Below, piece by piece: positions 22,101-32,997 of a DNA stretch of 64,000 nt. Every line of letters starts with the position of its first letter. Position 1 is the stretch's first letter. The notes beneath the pieces were generated by a model. The model did no database searches, was not told where the DNA came from, and worked only from the letters and a program-made list of their open reading frames with translations. This DNA comes from Isoetes taiwanensis (Eukaryota > Streptophyta > Lycopodiopsida > Isoetales > Isoetaceae), in assembly GCA_021234155.1 (NCBI GenBank), contig JAJEKV010000032.1:7412736-7476735 (forward strand), read 5' to 3'. Position numbers and translations under genes: made by a program.

Positions 22101-24700
22101 GAACGAAAAACGACGGGCAGGGTCATGCAAAAGCCAGACTTGGATGCCTTTTCCAGATCCTTTAGGACTCCTGGGTTTCGAATTCAAAATCGAATCTTCT
22201 GGAAAAGGGCCGAAAATCTTCAAGTCATGGCCAGATCTCATCCCTAGCTTCAGTTGCTGCAGATTTATCTGCCAAAACCGAACAATCCAGAGCATGGAAA
22301 ATCGGCCCTATAGCAGGCCGAAATTGATAAATTTGCAAGCTCATGAGCAACAAAAACAGAGAGAATAGCTCCGGATTAACTCTCTCTTACTGTTTTTTAG
22401 ATGGATTATAATAAATCGCCCATCAGATGATCCGGATATGCCTTTGAGAGCTGCCATAGCCTGCAGAAGAATGCGGACCAGTTCTGTGCTCCTAAATCGT
22501 ATCAAAGGGAAAAAAAAACAGAGTATTTTTGGGGAAAAACAGAGCATATCGCAGCAGAAACAGGGGATTTCAGTGCAGAAACAGGGAATTTTTGTGCCCA
22601 AACATGTTCAAGCAAGAGATAAGCGAGAAACAGGCCGATCTTTGCAGATGCAGGCACATATGGAGGATTCTGCGGCAGTCTAAAGCAAACCACATGGAAA
22701 CATTGCCTTCAAAAAATTAAAATTCGAAGGAAGAAAAGCAGACAGACGAGGACCTCGGATTAGCTTCACCATGAGGTGCGGCCAAGCCCAAGATTAGCCT
22801 CCGATTTTTTTTACAGTTTCTTTTCCCAGCACCAAGCCACCGTTACCTATTTTCGAATCATTCTCCCGTAGCAGGGCGGAGCTGGCGGATCCATCGTCTT
22901 GCCAAAATCGGTAGCCGCCACTGTTGTAGCAGCTTCGGCTACCTACAGGTTCATCGTGCCTGACTGCGATGGTAGCATCCCCATTTTAGAGGGTGCTCAG
23001 CCATAGCCGTGTTGCAGCAGCCGAAAGGGGTACTAATCTTCTGTTTTCTCGTCAAACTTGGTCGGCCCAGCCATATCTGAGACCACTACCAGCATCGGAG
23101 TTTGATCTGCCATAGAGCAGAGCAGCAGCAGAGCACGAGCCGTGCAAGAATATTGGGTCACTGTATTCTTCTAGCCGCCATAAATGCACCATAAGTGCAT
23201 ATCATAAATGCCAAAATAAGTGCAAATGGAGTTAATTCAAAGCATTCTTCCCCTAAAACTTTGTTTGCACATACGTGACAGCAGTAGGATGCTTCAAACA
23301 AAATAGCATCAAATAAATAGCGTCAAACAGAAAAGGAAACTGAATTATATATGAGTGAAAACTAAATATACAAAAGCAAATATCTTCCATTATCTTCCGG
23401 TACCCCCCAAAAAAAAAAAAAAGAGAATTAAAAAAAAAAAACCGTCTTCTTTTATGTACAACCCCGGATTGTTGCATCGCATTGCCTGTGTTACGTGTCC
23501 ATGCGGACAATCTCCACTTCTTAGTAATCCATATCACCATGTTGGGAGGATATTGGAACCTGTATATCCATTAAAGGAACTTAACTCTTTAAGTTACTAC
23601 AATGTGCAACGTTAATGTTGTTGGCCAATTATAACATTAAAGTCACCTTTAATGTTTGAACTCTCTTTATAAATCCCTCTTGTTGTTGCTTCCACCTCTT
23701 TGGCTCCTCCTACATTAATTTGCGTGCCTCAGCTCCAATGCCTTTGCTTAGGACTTCAGCTCTTAACCTCTAAGCTCTTGTGGCAGTGGACATTGCATGA
23801 TAAGTCCAGCCCTACCCATGATGGTTTAGTTGCTTAATATGTCCTGCTGTGGGTATGTGGGCTATTGCTTGATCTTGATGTATGATCCTTATAATATGTT
23901 ATATTCTATGGATGATCTAGCTGTTAAGCTTGCACTCACTGCATATCATGGAAAAGAACTACCTCTTATAGTCACATCCCTGGCATGTAAGGTTAGTATG
24001 CATTTGTTAGTATGCTTCTAGTCTCGAGGCCTTGAACATTATATGGCTCCCAAGTCAAGCATGCGGCGTGATCTAGTTCAATTGAGCATCAATGTGCACA
24101 CTATATGTTCGCCTAATGAAGAGCAGCTGCTAGGAGAATCCTCTCCTCCGTCCCTTGGAAACCGCGTCCAAACTTCAGTCTTATTGACAACAATCCATGG
24201 TTCTGCTCGTGGGCACTTAGATCCCTAATCAACTGGGTTGTTGAAGGCTATGTCTTGACGGGCTCTACTATGGCCATTGTGGTCCCTGAGCTCCATGTCT
24301 CCCTTTGGTTGATCCTATCATCACGGGACTTGGAGAGGGGTGGACCCTGGCTTTATTGCATATAACTTGCCAATAAGTCAGTAGCACCCTTGTCTTAGTA
24401 AAAGCCGAGCCTTGGCATCTAAACTCCTAGCGCATACATTGGCATACTCTCATAATAGGCTTAACCCTCTTTTATCATCTATTCTCTAACTTATGTGTAT
24501 CTCTATTTGGGTATTGCAGGGATCGAGCGCAGATCCTTCTCATTCATGCCATATACATGGGCTCGGGCGTATTTGAACTTTTACTTGTTCATGCAAATGT
24601 CATTCTTTGTAATGTACCATTTGTAAGCAAACAAAACTTCTTGTCAAAGTTGGAATAAAATGGAAGTTATGAAAGGCAAGGGGAGGAAGCTAGGAGGCTT
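22101..24700. other. Unassigned; short purine repeats and poly-A tracts
   Basis: At 22510-22605 a loose ~20-bp repeat (GCAGAAACAGGGGATTTC, GCAGAAACAGGGAATTTT) occurs. A-rich tracts at 23407-23450 look like retroelement tails. The interval 23640-24700 may hold leader or LTR sequence of the gag fragment downstream, but I could not define an LTR pair. Confidence 0.35.
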
Positions 24701-24712
24701 TGCAAGAGTTTG

Positions 24713-25650
24713 ATGGGAGACATGCTTGATTGATCTGGGAAAGACTTCCATACAGGCTATATGGGCTGATTTTAAGACCACATTTGAGGGTCATTTCACC
24801 CCTCCAGGATGCAAGGTTGAGAAGATGAACGAGTTCTTTGATTGTGTACAGACTGGCACAGTGTCAGAATACAATGAGAAATTTAAAAGGTTGCAGCCTC
24901 ATTGTCCTGCTATGGATAAAATCAAGTTGTGTTTCAGATTTGTGAAAGGCTTTGATATCAAGAGTATGATGTCAGGAGTGGCCTATAAAGAACTTGAGGA
25001 AGTTATTCGGATTGCCGAAAGTCGAGAAACGGATTTGGCAGAGAAAGTTGCGTTAGACATTCAAAAAAAGGGACAGGTTACCTTTCTCTTGGCCAGCTGA
25101 GAACTCATATAGCCGAAGACGATCATTTAGAGAAGAGCCATCTGCTAGCCAATCTGTGGAGGTTCAGAGTAATAACATGAGGAATTGGGCAGGTAACATT
25201 CAAACCAGAGGTAGTAAGTTACCCTCACAGCCCACTGATGAGGAAAGGCAGCGGTGCTTTGAAGAGGGGCGTTGTTTCCGTTGCGGGGGAACGGGGCACA
25301 CAAGAAATAATTGCCCAGTATTTAGCAGTATAGAGGGACGTAGCTCCTCCATGCCCATGGGTTCACAACAGCTATATAGACGTGGCATAGGAGCAGAACG
25401 ATCCAATCGATATCCAAATGCTGGTAGAGGCAGAGGCCGTGGAGAACCTCGATGGAATCAAAGGGAGCGTCAACCTGAGAAAAGATGGGATATGGAGGAT
25501 AGAACCATTGAGCGAAACCAGCAAAGTGGTGAGGCTAGAGCTGCCGCAATAATGGATCACCCACAATACCAAACGTTTATGTATGCTGCCGAAGCCCCAT
25601 GTGATGGTGTTCAAGAAGCTGCTATACTGCAAGTTCCCGATAAGATGTAA
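24713..25650 (+). pseudogene. Ty3/Gypsy-type gag fragment
   Basis: The capsid-like retrotransposon gag domain (WETCLIDLGKTSIQAIWADF, PPGCKVEKMNEFFDCVQTGT, SEYNEKFKRL, GVAYKELEEVIRIAESRETD) runs to ~25098. A one-base shift then moves to a basic tail with a nucleic-acid-binding zinc knuckle CFRCGGTGHTRNNC (CX2CX4HX4C, ~25273-25314) and an RG-rich segment, ending at a TAA at 25650. Gag would form the particle that packages element RNA. No protease, RT or integrase follows and no LTRs were found, so this is an isolated remnant. Confidence 0.85.
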
Positions 25651-26082
25651 ACTATATTGAATTTATCTAAGGAAAATCTTGCATTAAAAATTTGTCAAAG
25701 CTAGTATATCAGATCTGAATTTCAAGTGGGCATGCATGAATATGTAGCATTATAACAGGGGTTTTTTTTTGTGATTTTATACGCTTTTTGGCATGGTTTT
25801 CATATGATTTCATGGGCGTATTGCACGAGGCATACTAATTAGTACATCTAGAGTGCACCAAATTTTTGCATGCAATTTGTGCAATTTTTGTTTCATCCTC
25901 CTCAATGGTTAAGATCAGAGGGCTTACAAAGAAAGCCCTCTTTTAATTCAAAATTATCCAAGGGCTTATAATAAAAGCCCTTTTCTCATCAAATTCGAGA
26001 CAGTCGGAATTAGGGCACGGTTAGGGTTTGTGAATCGATGATGGCAGGTGCTTTTTTGGAGACATGCATAGCGGTGCCCAAA
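25651..26082. other. Intergenic; two adjacent similar hairpins
   Basis: AGAGGGCTT-ACAAAG-AAGCCCTCT (~25917-25941) and AAGGGCTT-ATAATAA-AAGCCCTT (~25970-25993) are neighbouring stem-loops with nearly the same stem. They lie just upstream of the captured-gene chain and may mark its border. Confidence 0.55.
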
Positions 26083-26607
26083 ATGAGAGAGATCCTTCAT
26101 ATCCAGGGCGGCCAGTGCGGTAATCAAATTGGTGCCAAGTTTTGGGAGGTTGTATGCGATGAGCCAGTGGTGGTAGATATGTTCCTCGTGCTGTTCTTAT
26201 GGATTTGGAGCCCGGTACTATGGATAGTTTGAGGGCTGGGCCTTATGGGCAAATTTTCAGGCCTGAATTGTTTTCGGCCAAACTGGGGCTGGAAATAACT
26301 GGGCAAAGGGACATTATACGGAAGGCGCTGAGTTAATTGATTCTGCCATTCTCTTTGCGGTGGAACAGGCTCTGGCATGGGAACATTGCTTATTTCAAAG
26401 ATCCGTGAAGAATAGGCTACCCTGACAGAATGATGCTTACATTTTCTGTGTTTCCATCACCTAAAGTCACTGTGTCACAGTGGTAGAGCCATACAATGCC
26501 ACTCTTTTTGTCCACCAGCTGGTCGAGAATGCAGACGAGTGCATGGTGCTTGACAATGAAGCCCTTTACGACATCTGCTTCAGAACCCTGAAACTTGTTA
26601 CCCCAAC
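26083..26607 (+). pseudogene. TUBB: Beta-tubulin gene fragments
   Basis: The start codon frame reads [20 protein letters not shown] followed by WEVVCDE, the invariant beta-tubulin N-terminus. After a deletion it resumes with [30 protein letters not shown] and [12 protein letters not shown]. After another deletion come [12 protein letters not shown], a stop, [17 protein letters not shown], and [20 protein letters not shown] to [10 protein letters not shown]. Order is conserved but deletions and shifts disable it, and the last third is absent. The final codons pass directly into unrelated sequence at ~26607, so this is a truncated, fused copy. Confidence 0.9.
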
Positions 26608-26728
26608 TTCCCTTTCACTGCCATGCAAGCTGCAGTGGCTCGAAATATGGTGGAAAGCCTTTCAGTTCCGACATTCAGGGTTGGGTATGCTATCAATACT
26701 AAAGCATTGGATGCCCTTTACAAAGCGG
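26608..26728 (+). pseudogene. Plastid dihydrolipoyl acetyltransferase (PDC-E2) exon fragment
   Basis: Reads [20 protein letters not shown] then [20 protein letters not shown], which I recognise as the start of the catalytic domain of the plastid pyruvate dehydrogenase E2 subunit. The frame differs from that of the tubulin fragment it follows. It ends at a plausible 5' splice site (GCGG|GTATGC), with intron-like sequence and an acceptor (TTCATTTTACAG) by ~26801. The retained intron border points to DNA-level capture, not retroposition. Confidence 0.7.
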
Positions 26729-26801
26729 GTATGCTTCTCTTCTAACATTGATGCTTGTTAGATTGTCATCCGATTGTGCAACTTATTTGGTTTCATTTTA
26801 C

Positions 26802-26930
26802 AGGAAAATGTAGGATGAAATCTTTGCTTGGAAGCATTTGGTCCGTCGATGCGAAGCAAAAGATGCTACTTTTTTCCGGTCTTGGCGGCAATGTAAAAAT
26901 ACAAAGCAAGATCCGCCCAAAACATGGTGC
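26802..26930 (+). pseudogene. Unidentified exon-like segment in the chimeric chain
   Basis: After the acceptor at ~26801 one frame reads DEIFAWKHLVRRCEAKDATF then FRSWRQCKNTKQDPPKTW. It is protein-like, and its donor gene is unrecognised. It joins directly to the transporter fragment. It could be more of a captured gene. Confidence 0.35.
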
Positions 26931-26935
26931 CGACC

Positions 26936-27361
26936 ATGGTTAATCGCTGTGTATTGGCAGGTATTGGGATGCTCTCAACCCCTTTTGCACTCCAACAGGG
27001 TGGCTGGCTTGGCCTCGGCATTCTCTTATTTTTTGCATTAACATTTTGCTACACAGCATACCAACTTGGCTGCTGCATTAGCATTAGTGAATCTGGGAAT
27101 AGCTACCAAGAAATTGGTGGGTCTGCCTTTGGTTGGAAGGGTCGAGCTACAGTTACATGCTTCTTGTACGTGGAAATTTGTGCAGTCCTTGTTGGTTACA
27201 CGATATCTGTGGGAGATAATTTAGCCAACCTATTTCCTGCAGCTGCTCTCAATACATCATGGATAAATCTTGGGCCTTCCCAACTGCTGTCTATTATAGC
27301 AATTCTTTTTATCTTACCAACAGTTCTTATCTGCAACATATATGTTCATATATGTTCATAG
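26936..27361 (+). pseudogene. AVT-type vacuolar amino-acid transporter fragment
   Basis: A 140-residue open frame with hydrophobic helices: AGIGMLSTPFALQQGGWLGL, GILLFFALTFCYTAYQLG, then GNSYQEIGGSAFGWKGRATV, CFLYVEICAVLVGYTISVGD and LLSIIAILFILPTVLI. This matches the first transmembrane helices of plant AVT1-like (AAAP family) transporters, including the GxGILSxPxAxxxGGWxG signature. Only about a third of the protein is present; the frame ends in unrelated codons after PTVLICN. Confidence 0.8.
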
Positions 27362-27364
27362 TCT

Positions 27365-27546
27365 TTGCAAATATGGGCTGGTTTGTTTGAAGGGATTGGT
27401 TTTAAGGAAGCAATACCACCTTCCAGAGTGTACAATATTCTGACTGTAACTCGGATTTATACATATTGTTATCCTGGACGTGATATTTTCAAGCACTATA
27501 TACAAAATCTTGTAGTTCTTGGCGATCCGAAGATAGATGCGCACTA
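27365..27546 (+). pseudogene. Unidentified coding-like segment in the chimeric chain
   Basis: A 60-codon plus frame with protein-like composition (EAIPPSRVYNIL, GRDIFKHYIQNLVVLGDPKI). It sits between two recognisable captured fragments, so it may be a further capture. No family identified. Confidence 0.3.
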
Positions 27547-27690
27547 ATTCCTCGGCATATCAAGCCATCAAAATGGCCACATCTTTTGGCATATGGGACA
27601 GGCGTGGTGATTCAGGTCCAGATCATTCCATGTTTGTTGGAGATCTTGCACCAGATGTTACAGATTATGTGCTTATGGAAACAACCATTA
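27547..27690 (+). pseudogene. RBP45/RBP47 RNA-binding protein fragment
   Basis: Reads SFGIWDRRGDSGPDHSMFVG then DLAPDVTDYVLMET. This is the linker and first strand/helix of the second RRM of plant RBP45/47 poly(A)-binding-like proteins (family pattern: DxSIFVGDLAxDVTD). It stops after METT with no further RRM sequence. The fourth recognisable, unrelated host-gene piece in the same orientation within 1.6 kb. Confidence 0.8.
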
Positions 27691-29488
27691 GGGAAATAAT
27701 TTATTTGTCTTGATGTTATTGTGCTTTTTAATAATTAATATTTCGGCCCATAAAGTTTACCTATTTGCTTTAGTTTGGGCCCGAAGGGCCCAAATTTTTT
27801 TTTACATAACAATCAACACACAACACCATTAATATTATTAACATAAACCATTGCATTTAACACATTTAAATTAAAATCCCCCTTAAACCCCCTTTGGTTT
27901 GGGTGCATATTCACACGGGGGTTACGTAGGGCAGCGAGAGCCCCAAAAACATATTTACAATACATGTATAAAATTAACACCATTAAGTACATTCTCTCAA
28001 ACCTTATAGTATTTTGCAAACTTTAATATACAGTATACAAAAACTTGTACATGCATACCCCACAAACGAGGATCGCTATGTACGGTCCAGATCTTGGAAT
28101 AAAGGGGTTATATGCCCATCCGACAGCTCTCGTTGCCCGGAGTAACCCCCCGTGTGAAACTGCTAGGAGATTGCTGGATTTATAGCATAATGTGTCAATT
28201 TGGATGAATTAGGGATCGAGATAGAGTTTCTGCATCTATTCAAAAGCTTCAGAGTTGTTTATATTAAATGAAAATAGATTCAGATCATACATGAATAGGT
28301 CGAAATTGCAAGGAAAGAGCCGATTTGAGGTAGGAGAGTGTCGATTAAGTCAGAAGCTGCATGAATAGAAAGAACGGTAGGTATTTGAATCTGCAAAAAG
28401 TTCGTCAAAAAGAAGATTGAAGGGGCAGAATCGCACCCAAATCATGATGGGTCAGACTGGAATCTATCTGGGCGGGCCCATTTGGCCTTGGAGCAGTCGA
28501 TTGTCTGATAGGGAGGCAAAAAGGGGAATCGAATCTGCAATCAGAGTTTCCCTTTGTGTTTTTGTGTTCGTTGTCTTGCATATTCTTAGTCTTTTGTTGG
28601 TCTTGTTCTATTCTTGGTTAATATCTTGATGAGTAAGTAATAAATCCAAACAAAGATATAAAGAAACAGGGAATAATTAAAATAATTATTGAAATGCCAT
28701 AGAATCATGCACAGTGTAACTAGATTTTTGCAGGGGTTTGGCATGGAACGCCATAATAATTCCCTTAAGAGTTTTCTTTGTTGCAAATAATTGAGCTTCG
28801 TAAAATGGAATAATAACATTTAACTTTAACAATTCTAAAACTAGTAAGTATTATAATATAATGGGGCTCTTGAAGATGGGGCCTAGGCCTGGAGTCATCT
28901 GGCAGGTAGTTTAAGCAGTTGCGATCATGAGGTCCTGTGGATTTTTAAGTTAGAAGTGAGGGATTTGGAGTTTTCGTATTGGATGCACTAATAAATTCCT
29001 TACCTATGCAAAGTGGGCTTTTAATTGAAATATTCAAAACCTGAGCTAACAATTGTTAGAGATTAGTTAAATGGTGAAACACTGGAGATCAAGAGAAGCT
29101 GGGAGAGAGAGAGAGCTATAGGAAGTATTTGGGCTTTGAATGTGGCTATGGCATGGAGCACTGCTAGCCTAAGTATATAACTGAAAAATGTCTTGTTGCA
29201 CTGTGTTTTATCAAGAGCATCATAGTTAATGGATAGTCCCAGATGCTTCGTAGTTATTATGGGAGATTGATTAGTAGCAAGCTACATCAACATGGGTAAG
29301 TTGTATGGGCAACACCAGCCACAGTATGATCTAGGCACGTGTCTAGTAAATGTTCTAATGAACATCTCATGTTATGGTGTTTGCATTGTCCTACTGTTTG
29401 TTATCTCTTGGATCCTCCGGGGTCGGGCTTCTAGGTTCGGTGGCCTAGGTTGCTCTGACATGCTCATGTTCATCTGTGATTCTCTGTG
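27691..29488. other. Gene-free stretch with inverted repeats
   Basis: Contains the perfect hairpin TTTGGGCCC-GAA-GGGCCCAAA followed by a T run (27774-27803), and an inverted pair at 27910-27942 and 28120-28157 (CACACGGGGGTTACGTAGGG and its imperfect complement). A (GA)n tract lies near 29106-29116. No supportable gene. Confidence 0.5.
27908..28160. mobile_element. Short inverted-repeat element (MITE-like)
   Basis: The left arm TTCACACGGGGGTTACGTAG...GCAGCGAGAG (from 27910) pairs with the right arm CTCTCGTTGCCCGGAGTAAC...CCCCGTGTGAA (to ~28158) over ~35 bp, about 250 bp end to end. AT-rich centre, no coding sequence. A non-autonomous DNA transposon is the simplest reading; no target duplication was established. 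Confidence 0.55.
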
Positions 29489-29493
29489 GTATT

Positions 29494-29947
29494 TGTTAGA
29501 ATTTGAAAATAATGTATTCAATAAACTGATACTCAATACACTGACAACAAGATCAATCAGGCGCTTAAACAATCTCCTGCTCAAATTTCGACCTGCAAGG
29601 CCCCTTGTCTATGCCTTACTCCAGTATTTATCTCCATATTTACCTTCTAATCCGGGTGCATCCACTTGTCAAATTGTTCATCCCCTTCATATAGAAAGTT
29701 CTTCAACTTGCCTAAAAATAAGGAGTAGATAGACTTGCCTTCCTTAAAATTCGGCCCTAGTTGACTTTGACTTTGACTGGTCAACGCAAACCCTAAGTGG
29801 CGGGCAGGGGGTATCTGTGTGTTTCTAGCGAGCCCAGCAACACCCGGGTAGGGGGTGCCCGCCACTTTGACTTTGACTTTGACTTTGACTTTGACCTACT
29901 GCCACTGCTTCTCATAGGTCTCCCAAATAACATGACATCATTTAACA
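29494..29947 (-). repeat. Copia 3' LTR (454 bp)
   Basis: Matches the other LTR except, by eye, one substitution (AATAAGG versus AATCAGG) and one fewer TTTGAC unit. It carries five tandem TTTGAC units at ~29866-29895 and more TTGACT/TTGACC copies at ~29759-29784, each a W-box core for WRKY factors. On the element's strand a TATA-like CTATATGAAGG lies near 29690, downstream of the W-box clusters, where an LTR promoter would be expected. Confidence 0.95.
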
Positions 29948-30025
29948 CTTTCCCTTCATGTTATTTTTCCTTGCAACTGATCATATGTCTCAGTCTACTA
30001 AATTTTAACTCTGTCAAAGCCTTTG

Positions 30026-30478
30026 TCAAAATATCGCTAACCGCATTTCGGTTTGAACATATTGCAGTTCAATGATTCTTTTCTTCACTAAATCCCTTAT
30101 GAAATGCATCTCCAGCTCGATATGCTTGGTCCTTTCATGTTGTATTGGATTTTTCGTCATTCCTATGCAACTGAGACTGTCAGAAAGCAATTTCAAAGGT
30201 TTTCTTTGCTCTATACCTATTTCTTGTAGCAACCTTTCACTCCACACTATTTCCTTAGCAGCAAGGGTTGCAGCTGCATATTCTGCTTCTGCAGATGACA
30301 GTGCTATTGCCTTTTGTTTCCTGCATTTCCATGAGATGGGCCCTCCTCCTAGCATGCAAATAATTCCTGAAGTTGATTTTCTTCCATCAGGATCTCCACC
30401 CCAATCTGAATCACAGTATGATAGCAACTCCATGTTATCAGAATTAAATTGTATCCCATAATCTACAGTTCCTTTCAA
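30026..30478 (-). pseudogene. Copia RNase H domain
   Basis: A continuous 150-codon frame with SYCDSDWGGDPDGRKSTSGI, KQKAIALSSAEAEYAAATLA, LLSDSLSCIGMTKNPIQHER and TKHIELEMHFIRD: the catalytic Asp/Glu pattern of Copia RNase H (D in CDSDW, E in SSAEAEY, D in SDS). It removes the RNA template during reverse transcription. This is the longest undamaged block of the element. Confidence 0.92.
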
Positions 30479-30807
30479 ATATCTTAGAACCCTCTTAGCC
30501 GCCCGTGCTCCTTTCCAAAGTTATGACAAGTATCTACTTAGAATATTGATTCGCAAATGAAATATCGGGTCTTGTGCGACTAGATAAATATAGTAAGCGA
30601 CCAACTAACTCTTGATATGGAATGTTTTCCATTTTCGACCTGTCATCATTCAAATTCAAGGTTAGTTTGTTACCCGGAACCATGGGAGTTTTACCACCTT
30701 ACAATCTTCCATATTGAATCTTTTGAGCATGCTCGCAATATTCTCACCTTGTGTCAAAGTAAGAACCTGTTTGTCTCTATCTCGAAGACTTCAATTCCTA
30801 AAACTTT

Positions 30808-31480
30808 TTAAGTTAAGCCCAAGTCTGTCATTTTAAATCGATTCTTGAGAATGTCTTTGCATTTTTGTAGCACATCAAGATTGCTACTAACCATCACATT
30901 GTCATCCACATATAATGCAATATAGCATACTTCATTCCCATCCTTAAATAAATAAATATTTCCATCATCCTTTAGTTTTATAAAACCTTGTTCCCTTAAA
31001 TATGAGTCCATGCAAATATACCATTGTCTTGGGACTGTCTCGGCCCATATCTGACCTTTTTAAGTTTCCACACTTTATCTTTCCCTTGCTCAAAGCGAGG
31101 AGGTTGCATCATAAAGATATCCTCCTCCAAGTCAGCATTCAAGAAAGAAAGAGAGACATCCATATGATGTACCTCAAAATTCTTTGCATTTGCTCGCTAA
31201 CAACATCATCGATACTTGTCATTTTTACTATAGGGGAAAAAGTTTCCTCATAGTCAATTCCTTCTTCGTATATATCCCTGTGCTACTAATCGAGCTTTAT
31301 ACTTAATTGAGTGAGGTTGTACTCCTTGCTTGATTTTAAATATCCATTTACACCCCACTGCATGTCTACCTTCAGGTAAGTTTACAAGCTCATACGTCCC
31401 TGTTCTCTTAAATGCATCCAGCTCATCATTCATGGCAATTTTCCATTTTTTTGCATCAACTACACTTATAGCTTCTCTGT
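30808..31480 (-). pseudogene. Copia reverse transcriptase
   Basis: Pieces in several frames: HAVGCKWIFKIKQGVQPHSI, KYKARLVAQGY, DYEETFSPIVKMTSIDDVV and, after more shifts, NEVCYIALYVDDNVMVSSNL with the YVDD catalytic motif. The order is normal for Copia RT (thumb region deleted or degraded before RNase H). Inactive. Confidence 0.9.
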
Positions 31481-31861
31481 AAGATTTTGGTACTTCAAAG
31501 ATCCAAAGAAGGCAAGGATTTCAATAAGGTTTACACCTGCTGCTTCACTTTGTATTCTCCTACTTCTACCTGTGTTATCTCTTCCAAATCTTTCATGATC
31601 AACATTAGCCTCTTGTTGCAAGATCTGAGCTGCAGTTCTTCTACCAGCCTTTGGCTGTGTTACCTCCTTTTCTATAGTATCCGCCACACTATCTGAAGCG
31701 TCTTCAGCACCAACTTGTTGAGAGGAGAGTTTGTTGGCATCCTGCTCATCATCATCATCAATAAAGTTAAGTATTCAATTTACGAACTTCCTTTTCTTTA
31801 GGATTAACAGAGAAAAACTTTATGTTTTTATAAGATTGAGATTAGATCAAACGTCACATCT

Positions 31862-32793
31862 CTACTTGATCAAAATCTTTTTCCTTTGTGGATCAAATAA
31901 TCGGTATGCCTTGGATTCTTGATCATATCCTACAAGAAAGGCTATTCTTGCTCGATCATCTAACTTTAACCTTTGTTGCTTTGGTACATGAACAAAGCTT
32001 AGACAACCAAAAACTCGGTGTCTCATAGTTGGGTTTAACTCGACCATAGCTCATCCGGGATCATTCCGACTTGACTCTATTTGGTAACATATTCTGAACT
32101 TTCACTGCTGTTAAGACAGCTTCCTCCCACAAATAATTGGGTAGCCCTGTGTGTTTTATCATAGCTCGACCAAGATTTAAAATTGTCCTATTTTTCCTTT
32201 CAGCAATGCCATTAGTTTGTGGAGAAAAACTACATGTAAACTGTCTCTTTATTCCCCTTACCTTGCAAAACTTGATAAACTCAGATGACATGAACTCTCC
32301 ACCACGGTCAGATCGAATACATTTCACTTTTTTTTCCTGTTTCTAATTCCACTTCAAGTAAAGCAAACATTTTATAAGCCTCAAAGGCTTGATCTTTAGT
32401 TCTAAGACACATGCATGTTGTCTTTCTACTAAAGTCATCAATAAAGGTAATGAAATACCTTTTTCCTGATATTCCTCTAACATTAAGAGGGCCACAGAGA
32501 TCTGTATGCACTAGCTCCAACACCCCTTTGGTTTTTCTCTTTGCCCTTTTAAAAGGCAATCTTGCATGTTTTCCTAGCATGCAACCTAGGCAGATTCTTG
32601 GCTCATCAACTTCATTTTTTGCTTTGATTATTTTTTGTTTAATCATAGTATCTATGGTGCTATGATTAACATGACATAACCTCGGATGCCAAGTGTCCAT
32701 ATCCGGAATCATAATGAGAATTAACTTTGGGCAAACAACCACTATCCAATGCAAACAAATTACCAAATCTTCTTCCAAGAAATTTGATCTCAT
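31862..32793 (-). pseudogene. Copia pre-integrase and integrase
   Basis: The GAG_pre-integrase zinc region (DTWHPRLCHVNHSTIDTM ... CLGCMLGKHARLPF) is followed by the DDE integrase core: VHTDLCGPLNVRG, FITFIDDFSRKT, then after a shift IRSDRGGEFMSSEF and NGIAERKNRTIL (catalytic Glu). The downstream block VFGCLSFVHVPKQQRLKLDD...FLVGYDQESKAYRLFDP is the usual Copia integrase C-terminus. Frameshifted near 32310 and 32050. Confidence 0.93.
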
Positions 32794-32997
32794 TATTCAA
32801 AAGCACTTTACATTGATACTTGTCAAAAACAACAGTGTAATCCATGTCTACTAAGCGTAAATGTAAATTAAATTTCGACTAGTGAAGGTACACACAAAAC
32901 ATCCTTCAAGTTTCTTTGCTTTCCCTTGAAGGTCAAACAATTCTAACATTCCGTGCATTGAACATCTTGCAACTTCCCATTTCCTAACTTGATATGC

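Noticed and set aside
26041-26232. Using the upstream start at 26041 for the tubulin fragment
   Set aside because: The MREI start at 26083 is the conserved beta-tubulin N-terminus; the extra 14 codons are untranslated sequence.
29797-30075. Frame with a DFDFDFDF run (and the Lys/Ser run opposite)
   Set aside because: The run is only the translation of the TTTGAC LTR microsatellite. The same frame appears in the other LTR at 34469.
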